Both the position numbers and the translations under genes were made by a program. A DNA stretch of 64,000 bases from Candidatus Uabimicrobium amorphum (lineage in GTDB: Bacteria; Planctomycetota; Uabimicrobiia; Uabimicrobiales; Uabimicrobiaceae): contig NZ_AP019860.1 in the NCBI RefSeq assembly GCF_009002475.1, positions 310,001 to 374,000 of the forward strand, read 5' to 3'. A model generated the notes under the pieces. The model was not told the origin of the DNA, ran no database searches, and saw nothing but the letters and a program-made list of their open reading frames with translations. Shown one piece after another: positions 55,401-61,251 of this stretch. Each line of letters opens with the position of its first letter. Position 1 is the stretch's first letter.

Positions 55401-55961
55401 AAATATGTTCTTTCGGGAGATCGCAACGGACATGTTTTTTTATACGATGTTCAAAGTAAGCAATTACAAGCGCAGAGAAAATTTACCGATAGTATCTATA
55501 AAATTTTATTTGCCGATAACGAAAAGGCAATTGTTTGTGAATGGAATGGAAATATACATCTGTGGAATTTTTCCACAGATACTATTGAGAAATCCGCGCG
55601 ACCCCACCAGCGGCACCTGTTAGATGTCATAAAAAAACAGCAACTAATCGTTGTGACCTCGCGCAGTAAGAAAATTAGCATTCTGCACGCACAAACAATG
55701 GATATTGTCACTGAATTTAATGTAGATAATATTTTGAAGAATATCGATATCATTGACGAATCTATCATATTGGGAACGACATACACAGGTAAAATTTGCT
55801 TTTGGAAAATAGATAGTGGTGAATGTATATATGAATTTCAGGCACATCGTTCTGATATTTCTGTTTTTAAAGTCATTGATGATCGATTAGTTCTGACGGC
55901 CAGTGATAGTAATGAAGTATGTCTATTTGAAATTGATTGGATTTGGAGTGAGGTTTCATGA
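52464..55961 (+). CDS. Pseudokinase-TPR-double WD40 protein
   Basis: About 1165 residues from the ATG at 52464 with GGGAG five bases upstream (an ATG at 52452 is an alternative). Residues about 5-230 follow the Hanks fold but lack a glycine loop, read VHANLKHENII where HRDLKPEN is expected (catalytic Asp becomes Asn), and SDFLC for DFG, so it is probably catalytically dead. Residues about 250-510 are TPR-like (GDDWYRLGAAFYEYQETEKA). Two WD40 propellers follow (about 520-790 and 885-1165; DHTICLWDLTTGECIHHLQG, WDQCVYVWDLEHRN). It looks like a cytoplasmic scaffold. It lies between gpmI and hmgA, overlapping hmgA by ATGA. Confidence 0.9.
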   Translation: MLWQDEDILVQKYKVICALDSQNTKHKSYKIYDINWDRPFRLKCFCPSLYADAQKEKQFIYFLKKWISLSGCHEIVNVYYVRKIDEYICLISEYVEGSNLRQHMANGNVTSLPSLIDIVIKVTQALYHAANTNMVHANLKHENIIISRGNSSVKVSDFLCMDNDQQKGEDNYKQFLQGLFALSMDTLQENELPPTLQHFIDSPCLEIAVEQLKQIYEEITGELHLDSVKSSRFEIEQANKQALSYIEVDDEDRAAQLWFANMTQTPPSVSATWNWHLLNFRRGLETLDQFLDDTTHLVEQDIERISCAKALLALETGSCLEESLDEILFCHSQMPKTLVSQRLEGELYFRLGEHEKAIATFEEVLQHSDCNGDDWYRLGAAFYEYQETEKAFATWEKGHELHPNHMLILLGRATHFFHKGQLEETQNLLEKVTEKYPNIFWANLHAAEFFSGQGLYDREVTKESQEKASHYYRQVICDNPNMIRAIRGFHTCSNEEIPEVESLDILEGWMQAAYFDHPENLITAMDASQDGSIIASGDCEGNIIIWDGVDHTPLFGFGEHDKHISQIKINSDNSKLVSASWDHTICLWDLTTGECIHHLQGHSDRVDSIDISQNYIASGSWDGTCKVWDINTGECLTTIDSGGSGWIKDVALCDDHHAIYCDEHENMYLWDIQTQKVLYNMRGGSVIAGNNGELVSTDEEAIYVWESQTGELLSQIETYDHETALSLSEDGYFLLTRNEDDMLKIWYLPLKYCITILFNEEALCGAMTHNVKTLVSANGCTISIWNNIFEQAFPLRRKACFLQPKTNQIAVPALIPQKMRQAQILCNEEKYAEAYKIFCSLQRIPGYEANARITEEIKKCAMHSEFDIEGVKACILRKMIHTPQQIWHLDSIDNGNIAVMSSGDDPIKILNLQTDYDLDVLEGHKRTISALQISQSGKFAVSGGWDQCVYVWDLEHRNKHAMWSLHENWVNSVCISACEKYVLSGDRNGHVFLYDVQSKQLQAQRKFTDSIYKILFADNEKAIVCEWNGNIHLWNFSTDTIEKSARPHQRHLLDVIKKQQLIVVTSRSKKISILHAQTMDIVTEFNVDNILKNIDIIDESIILGTTYTGKICFWKIDSGECIYEFQAHRSDISVFKVIDDRLVLTASDSNEVCLFEIDWIWSEVS

Positions 55962-57250
55962 GAAATTTTGAATATTTAAGTGGTTTTGGCAATGAGTTTG
56001 CATCGGAAGCATTGCCTGACACACTACCCAAAGGACAAAATACCCCACAAAAAGTAAAGCATGGCTTGTATGCCGAACAAATTAGTGGAACAGCATTTAC
56101 CGCTCCACGCGATGAGAATAAAAGAACTTGGTGTTACCGTATACGCCCTTCTGTCATTCAGGGGGAATATCAGCAAATCGACAACTTATCTTTGCGTAGT
56201 GCCCCATTTGATGAAGTACCGCCATCTCCAAACCAGATGCGTTGGGGAGCTTACCCTTTCCCGCAACAGCCAACAGACTTTATCGACGGGCTCATTACCA
56301 TCGGTGGTAATGGTAGCGTGGACTCTCAAGTTGGTTTGGCCGTACATACTTATGTAGCCAACGCTTCGATGACAGATCGTTTTTTTTATAACTCTGACGG
56401 AGACTTTTTGATTGTTCCGCAACAAGGCATGTTGCTCATTCATACCGAATTGGGAAGTATGGATGTTAGTCCTGGAGAAATATGCGTCGTACCACGTGGA
56501 ATAAGATTTCAAGTCGCTGTGGAAGGCGAATCGCGGGGTTATGTCTGCGAAAATTATGGACAGGCGTTTCGCTTGCCTGGTCTTGGAGTAGTGGGTGCAA
56601 ACGGATTAGCGAACCCACGTGATTTTCTCACACCGGTTGCGCGCTATGAAGAGCGTGAAGGCGAATTTCGTTTAACCAACAAATACTTGGGGAATTTGTG
56701 GGAAGCAAGTATTCCTCACTCGCCGCTAGATGTTGTTGCATGGCATGGAAATTACGTACCTTATAAATACGATTTACAAAATTTCCAGGCAATCAACGCC
56801 GTAAATTTTGATCACCCAGATCCATGTATATTTACCGTTTTAACATGTCCTAGCGGTGTTCCAGGAACAGCGAATATCGATTTTGTTGTGTTCCCTTCGC
56901 GATGGTTAGTTGCCGAACGCACTTTTCGTCCGCCTTATTTTCACCGTAACTATATGAGTGAATTTATGGGACTCATAGAAGGTGTCTACGATGGCAAAGC
57001 AGAAGGTTTTGTTCCGGGAGGCTTTAGTTTACACAACCGCATGACACCTCATGGTCCAGACGCAACAACATTTGAAAAAGCCTCTAATGCTGAGTTGAAA
57101 CCTACATATTTGGAAGGAACCTTGGCATTCATGTTTGAAAGTTTCTTGCCGTATCGACTGACAAAGCAAGTGCATGAATCACAATTACGACAAAAAAATT
57201 ATTTAGATTGTTGGCAGGGTATTAAAGCCATTTTTTCTCCTGAAAACTAG
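55958..57250 (+). CDS. hmgA: Homogentisate 1,2-dioxygenase
   Basis: A 430-residue iron dioxygenase that opens the ring of homogentisate to maleylacetoacetate in tyrosine and phenylalanine breakdown. The sequence matches the family end to end: YLSGFGNEFASEALPDTLPK, LYAEQISGTAFTAPR, TWCYRIRPSV, and the iron-binding FHRNYMSEFMGLIEGVYDG with HNRMTPHGPDATTFEKAS near the C-terminus. Its ATG overlaps the upstream pseudokinase stop and has GAGG upstream, so it is co-translated. Maleylacetoacetate isomerase and fumarylacetoacetase are not in the window. Confidence 0.97.
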   Translation: MRNFEYLSGFGNEFASEALPDTLPKGQNTPQKVKHGLYAEQISGTAFTAPRDENKRTWCYRIRPSVIQGEYQQIDNLSLRSAPFDEVPPSPNQMRWGAYPFPQQPTDFIDGLITIGGNGSVDSQVGLAVHTYVANASMTDRFFYNSDGDFLIVPQQGMLLIHTELGSMDVSPGEICVVPRGIRFQVAVEGESRGYVCENYGQAFRLPGLGVVGANGLANPRDFLTPVARYEEREGEFRLTNKYLGNLWEASIPHSPLDVVAWHGNYVPYKYDLQNFQAINAVNFDHPDPCIFTVLTCPSGVPGTANIDFVVFPSRWLVAERTFRPPYFHRNYMSEFMGLIEGVYDGKAEGFVPGGFSLHNRMTPHGPDATTFEKASNAELKPTYLEGTLAFMFESFLPYRLTKQVHESQLRQKNYLDCWQGIKAIFSPEN

Positions 57251-57287
57251 GGAGTGTCACCAATTAAAGAAATATTTGCTTTACTTT

Positions 57288-57427
57288 GTCATCCCGCACT
57301 TGATGCGGGATCCACGCTTTTTAAGAGATAAAACAATAAAAGAAAAAATTCTCATGTAGAAAGAAAATTTTACCTTTACGGAGTTTTACACTTTTATTTG
57401 TGGATTCCTGGTCAAGCCAGGAATGAC
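57288..57427. repeat. 140-bp palindromic mobile-type repeat
   Basis: The ends are inverted versions of one another: left GTCATCCCGCACTTGATGCG then GGATCCACG (57288-57316), right inverse GTCATTCCTGGCTTGACCAG then GAATCCACA (57399-57427). Each end also folds on itself (CCCGCA/TGCGGG; TTCCTGG/CCAGGAA). Such GTCATCCCGCN-type units are dispersed repeats in several bacteria. It fills the space between hmgA and the lipoprotein gene. Confidence 0.65.
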
Positions 57428-57493
57428 ACTCAGTGTATATTTTTTTCTACATTTGGTGCGTTTAGCTAATTGAGCCCTAGAAAGGCTGACACA

Positions 57494-58009
57494 ATGACAA
57501 AATTTATTTTATGTATTTTCTCTACACTTATGATGATAGGTTGTAGTAGTTTTCACTATGTAAAAACAGGTGATCCACAAGTTGAGTTAGAGCAAATTGT
57601 GGCGGCGGGGGAGAGTGAAGATTCGGAGTTAGCACCTGGTTTGCAAAAACTTTTGCAAAATCGCATTTCTAGTCCACAAACATTTGATAGTGAAAAAACA
57701 ATCGAATCTATCATTGCTGTGGGTAAACTTGCTCCCAGTTCGGCACAACAAGAACTCATCACCTTGTTGAAAGATGAAGATGAAGAAGTTCGATTTCATG
57801 CAGTTGAAGTACTGGGAAATGTAAGAGAAAGTGCTGTCGTGCGCGCACTGGTATCATCGACAAAAGACGACGACGAATTGGTTGCGGATGCTGCTTCGCG
57901 TAGTTTGTCTAAACTTACGCTAATACCTATTCATGACGAAAGTGGTGAAAATCAAAAAAACTGGGAAGAGTGGTGGCAATTCAACGCCAAATACTTTACC
58001 CAAGAGTAG
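57494..58009 (+). CDS. HEAT-repeat lipoprotein
   Basis: About 171 residues from the ATG at 57494 (eight residues less than the longest frame, giving a proper signal). MTKFILCIFSTLMMIGC ends in a lipobox (MIGC), so the mature protein is lipid-anchored. Residues about 70-140 carry two HEAT-type repeats (AQQELITLLKDEDEEVRFHA, VRALVSSTKDDDELVADAAS), a scaffold for protein contacts. The C-terminal WEEWWQFNAKYF is Trp-rich, as at the ends of many HEAT proteins. It resembles the HEAT part of the zinc-ribbon protein at 23090-24133. No enzymatic motif is seen; the role is unknown. A strong terminator follows. Confidence 0.85.
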   Translation: MTKFILCIFSTLMMIGCSSFHYVKTGDPQVELEQIVAAGESEDSELAPGLQKLLQNRISSPQTFDSEKTIESIIAVGKLAPSSAQQELITLLKDEDEEVRFHAVEVLGNVRESAVVRALVSSTKDDDELVADAASRSLSKLTLIPIHDESGENQKNWEEWWQFNAKYFTQE

Positions 58010-58029
58010 AAGTCGCAACATCTAACTGC

Positions 58030-58079
58030 AAAAAAAAAATGGCGCTTTGAGATAGAATTTATTGCGCCATTTTTTTTTT
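58030..58079 (+). terminator. Rho-independent terminator of the HEAT lipoprotein gene
   Basis: ATGGCGC (58039-58045) pairs with GCGCCAT (58064-58070), flanked by a run of ten A (58030-58039) and ten T (58070-58079). It is strong and bidirectional, and isolates the sigma-54 unit downstream. Confidence 0.85.
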
Positions 58080-58171
58080 GCGCCATAAATATGCACTGCA
58101 ATAAATATATGGCATAAAGATGAAAAACGTAAGTTTTTGTATTTTAGTGTCTTACGCGATTTTTGTTGTTT

Positions 58172-58187
58172 TGGCATAGTTCTTGCT
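58172..58187 (+). promoter_or_regulatory. Sigma-54 (RpoN) promoter
   Basis: TGGCATAGTTCTTGCT at 58172-58187 matches TGGCAY-N5-TTGCW. The GG at 58173-58174 and GC at 58185-58186 are 12 bases apart start to start, exactly the -24/-12 spacing. Transcription would begin near 58198, 53 bases before the small-peptide start. An upstream inverted repeat, CGTAAG (58128-58133) and CTTACG (58151-58156), is a possible activator site. Confidence 0.75.
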
Positions 58188-58250
58188 TAATAGGTAAAAC
58201 ATAATTTTATGGTTTACTGAAATAATACATATTTTTTAAGGATCTATGTC

Positions 58251-58364
58251 ATGGGTATACAACAACAAACAATCAATTTCGAATTGGGTATGAACCCTGC
58301 AGTTACAGATGTATTAGCTACTGATATTCAGTCAGAAGTTTCTCTTTTCCCTGAACTTGCATAA
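58251..58364 (+). CDS. 37-residue peptide driven by a sigma-54 promoter
   Basis: A small gene, MGIQQQTINFELGMNPAVTD followed by VLATDIQSEVSLFPELA and a TAA. AAGGA lies eight bases upstream of the ATG, an ideal ribosome-binding site. It sits alone between a sigma-54 promoter (58172-58187) and a strong terminator (58398-58447), so it is the only product of a roughly 240-base transcript. The peptide is acidic, has no signal, Cys or membrane segment, and I do not recognise it. It could be a regulator, a precursor of a modified peptide, or a marker ORF on a regulatory RNA. The clean signals argue that it is real. Confidence 0.72.
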   Translation: MGIQQQTINFELGMNPAVTDVLATDIQSEVSLFPELA

Positions 58365-58397
58365 ATAAGTAACACATCTAAACTATATTTTTTTACA

Positions 58398-58447
58398 AAA
58401 GCAAAATGAAGAAATTCAAAAAGTTTCTTCATTTTGCTTTTTTTTTT
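58398..58447 (+). terminator. Rho-independent terminator of the sigma-54 small-peptide unit
   Basis: A perfect 17-bp stem, AAAGCAAAATGAAGAAA (58398-58414) with TTTCTTCATTTTGCTTT (58424-58440), followed by seven more T. Transcription from the sigma-54 promoter would end here. Confidence 0.9.
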
Positions 58448-58526
58448 GTTAAATTTAAACACATCCAACTCAATTATACGATGTAGGCAAAATTATAATA
58501 CAATTCACAATAACTGAGGTATATAT

Positions 58527-61148
58527 ATGTTAGAGGTATCTAAAGAAAATTTACAGTTGTTTAAGCAAGAGGTGAACCTAGAAGATAACGAAGCATTAAC
58601 GACATTGTATTCGACAGATGCTTCGGTATACCGTTGTCGTCCTTTGGGTGTAATGTATCCCGAAGACGAACAACACTTAGTTACCATTGTAAAAACGGCT
58701 CATAAATATGGCATACCAGTACTTGCACGTGGCGCAGGAACGTCTCTTTCTGGTCAAGCGGTGAGCGAATCTATTATTTTAGATCTATGCGGCTGGGATA
58801 AAATAGTGGCAGACAAAGATATCGCTACTGTCGGACCGGGTGCGGTTGTGGATGACATAAGTCGTTGTCAGCCAGGATATCGTTTTGGACCAGCACCTGC
58901 CTCGGCAAATCGTTCGACCATTGGAGGTCTCCTTGCCAATAACGGTACAGGTGTTCATTCTATTATGTATGGAATGGCCGTGGATTGTTTATTGAAGGCA
59001 AAAGTTGTTTTGGCAGATGGAACCATTCGCACTTTTGCTAGAGGAGATTTAGATCGCGAAGACCCGCTGACCAAAAGTATTCTAGGAATTATTGAACCGC
59101 ATTTAGAATCCGAGTACTGGCCAAAAACATGGCGTAACGCTTCAGGGTTAAACTTCAAAAAAGTGATGGAGTTTGAGTCCCTGCTTCCCATATTTTGTGG
59201 CAGTGAAGGGCAACTAGGGATTATTATTGAAGCGGACATTCAACTATTTCCTAAACCGCAACGTACGCAGATGGCTCTGTTTTATTACGACAGTGTTTAC
59301 GAAGCCATGAAAGATATTCCCAAACTTCTCGACACAAAACCATCGGCCATAGAGCTTATGGATCACACCATTTTGAGTCTGGCACGAAAAAGTCCACACT
59401 TTCAAGTAGAGGCACTACAGGATTCGCCTGGAGCTATTTTGATCGTCGAGTATTGCGAAGACAAAAGAGAACTGTTGACGCAAATGAACGCAAACATGAT
59501 CATTGACGATCCGGCAACACAGCAAGAGGTTTGGACAACACGTAAGGAAGGGTTAGGGATATTGATGTCGATAGACCAAAAACGTAAACCTATTCCCTTT
59601 ATCGAAGACTGCGCTGTCCCGGTACAAGACCTACCTGAATATGTGAAACGCTTGGATACCATTTTAAAAAAGCACGATACCGAAGGTGCATACTACGCGC
59701 ACGCCTCTGCGGGATGCTTGCACATTCGTCCTCTTCTTGATCTGAGCGATGAAAAAGATCAAACACGTATGGACAATATTCTCGACGAATGCATCGATCT
59801 TCTCGTGGATTTAGGCGGTACTCTAACCGGAGAACACGGCGATGGGCGCTCCAAAGGACCATACCTGGAAAGAATATTTGGCAAAGATCTTGTGAATGCT
59901 TTTGCCGAAATACATAAAGCCTTAGACCCGAAACAAATTTTTCGTTTAAATGGTAAAACGCAGTTTCGCCAAGATTTTGCCACACCAAATAAAGAAACAT
60001 TTCTTTTAGGAGATGGTTTTGTAAGTGCGGTAAAAAAGTGTAACGGAGAAGGCGCTTGCCGTAAAAAAATAGGTGTTATGTGCCCCTCATTTCAAGTAAC
60101 AGGAGACGAAGCACTTTCCACACGTGGAAGAGCCAATCTATTATCTGCGTGGTTAGAAGGTAAACCGGTAGACAAAGAGTTACAGTCATCTCTGCGAAGT
60201 TGCTTGGCATGCAAAGGATGTCATCGTGAATGTCCTTCGCAGGTGGATATGGCCATACTAAAAGCAGAATATTTGTATATGGCCGGCCCCACATGGCGCG
60301 ATCGCTTTTTTGCGCATTTTTCCACGCTGTCAAAACTAGGAAGTGCTTTCGGCATACCGTTTAAGTCGCTAACCAAAAAAATAGTGGGCATTCATCCTGA
60401 CTGTACGTTACCAACCCCTACAAAAAAACGCTTCAGTCACAACTACAAATGTCCGTGGAAAGTAGAGGAATGCACGGCATATCTATTTATCGACACCCAC
60501 ATTGAATTTTACGAACCACAAATTGGTTTTGCAGCAATGAGTGTGTTTGAAAAATTAAACCATAAAGTATATCCGCTGTACGTGGGCTGTTGTGGCCGAC
60601 CTGCTTTCTCTAAAGGAGTGCTAGACTACGCGAAGAAACAAGTCACAAAACTACAACTACCTCAAGACAAAAAAATTGTAGTTGTCGAACCTTCTTGTTT
60701 GTCGATGTTACGCGACGATGCCATCAAGTTAGACAAGTCATTCTCCCACCGTGAACAATTTATTCTTTTAGAAGATTACTTACTCGCGGTCATGAAAGAG
60801 CAAACGCAAGAGCAAAAAAATTCGCAAAAGCAACAAGTCTTTTATCACGCTCATTGCCACCAAAAAGCTATGCATTTGGGATTAAAATCAAAAGAATTAC
60901 TCGATATGGTGTGCGATGTAAAACTGATTGTTTCTGGATGTTGTGGTATGGCAGGGAGTTTTGGCTACGAAAAAGAAAATTATGATTTGGCCATGAAAAT
61001 CTCCGAAGATAGTTTTATACCGCAGTTAAAGGAGTGCAAAGACTCTCCTATTGCTTTGACAGGTCGTTCATGTAGAGAAATGGCGCAACGTCATCAAATA
61101 CACAGTGAGCATCCCATTGTGTGGTTTGATAAATTTATGCAGGGATAA
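58527..61148 (+). CDS. FAD-linked oxidase fused to Fe-S subunit (glycolate/D-lactate dehydrogenase type)
   Basis: 873 residues, a fusion of a GlcD-like flavin part and a GlcF-like iron-sulfur part. The FAD_binding_4 half (residues about 35-470) has IPVLARGAGTSLSGQAV, FGPAPASANRSTIGGLLANN and LTGEHGDGRSKGPYLERI. The Fe-S half has Cys clusters at CNGEGACRKKIGVMCPSF and CLACKGCHRECPSQVD (two 4Fe-4S sites), then CCG domains (YVGCCGRPAFS and SGCCGMAGSFGYEKENYDLA). It oxidises a 2-hydroxyacid, probably D-lactate or glycolate, and passes electrons to quinone. The ATG at 58527 has GAGGT upstream. It is monocistronic, with a terminator after its stop. Confidence 0.95.
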   Translation: MLEVSKENLQLFKQEVNLEDNEALTTLYSTDASVYRCRPLGVMYPEDEQHLVTIVKTAHKYGIPVLARGAGTSLSGQAVSESIILDLCGWDKIVADKDIATVGPGAVVDDISRCQPGYRFGPAPASANRSTIGGLLANNGTGVHSIMYGMAVDCLLKAKVVLADGTIRTFARGDLDREDPLTKSILGIIEPHLESEYWPKTWRNASGLNFKKVMEFESLLPIFCGSEGQLGIIIEADIQLFPKPQRTQMALFYYDSVYEAMKDIPKLLDTKPSAIELMDHTILSLARKSPHFQVEALQDSPGAILIVEYCEDKRELLTQMNANMIIDDPATQQEVWTTRKEGLGILMSIDQKRKPIPFIEDCAVPVQDLPEYVKRLDTILKKHDTEGAYYAHASAGCLHIRPLLDLSDEKDQTRMDNILDECIDLLVDLGGTLTGEHGDGRSKGPYLERIFGKDLVNAFAEIHKALDPKQIFRLNGKTQFRQDFATPNKETFLLGDGFVSAVKKCNGEGACRKKIGVMCPSFQVTGDEALSTRGRANLLSAWLEGKPVDKELQSSLRSCLACKGCHRECPSQVDMAILKAEYLYMAGPTWRDRFFAHFSTLSKLGSAFGIPFKSLTKKIVGIHPDCTLPTPTKKRFSHNYKCPWKVEECTAYLFIDTHIEFYEPQIGFAAMSVFEKLNHKVYPLYVGCCGRPAFSKGVLDYAKKQVTKLQLPQDKKIVVVEPSCLSMLRDDAIKLDKSFSHREQFILLEDYLLAVMKEQTQEQKNSQKQQVFYHAHCHQKAMHLGLKSKELLDMVCDVKLIVSGCCGMAGSFGYEKENYDLAMKISEDSFIPQLKECKDSPIALTGRSCREMAQRHQIHSEHPIVWFDKFMQG

Positions 61149-61170
61149 TTATTGTCAAACTTAGGGATGG

Positions 61171-61214
61171 TAAAATTCCGTGACCATGACCTTAGTCGTG
61201 GTCACGGAATTTTA
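61171..61214. terminator. Bidirectional terminator between convergent genes
   Basis: A perfect 16-bp stem, TAAAATTCCGTGACCA (61171-61186) with TGGTCACGGAATTTTA (61199-61214), extends inward by about four more pairs including one G-U. It lies between the oxidase and hybrid kinase genes. Confidence 0.8.
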
Positions 61215-61251
61215 AAAACGCCCAAGACAACGGCATTGGAATCGTAAACGA

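Noticed and set aside
58246..58293. Alternative ATG five bases before the small-peptide start
   Set aside because: It gives only 15 codons and a poorer spacing to AAGGA than the ATG at 58251.
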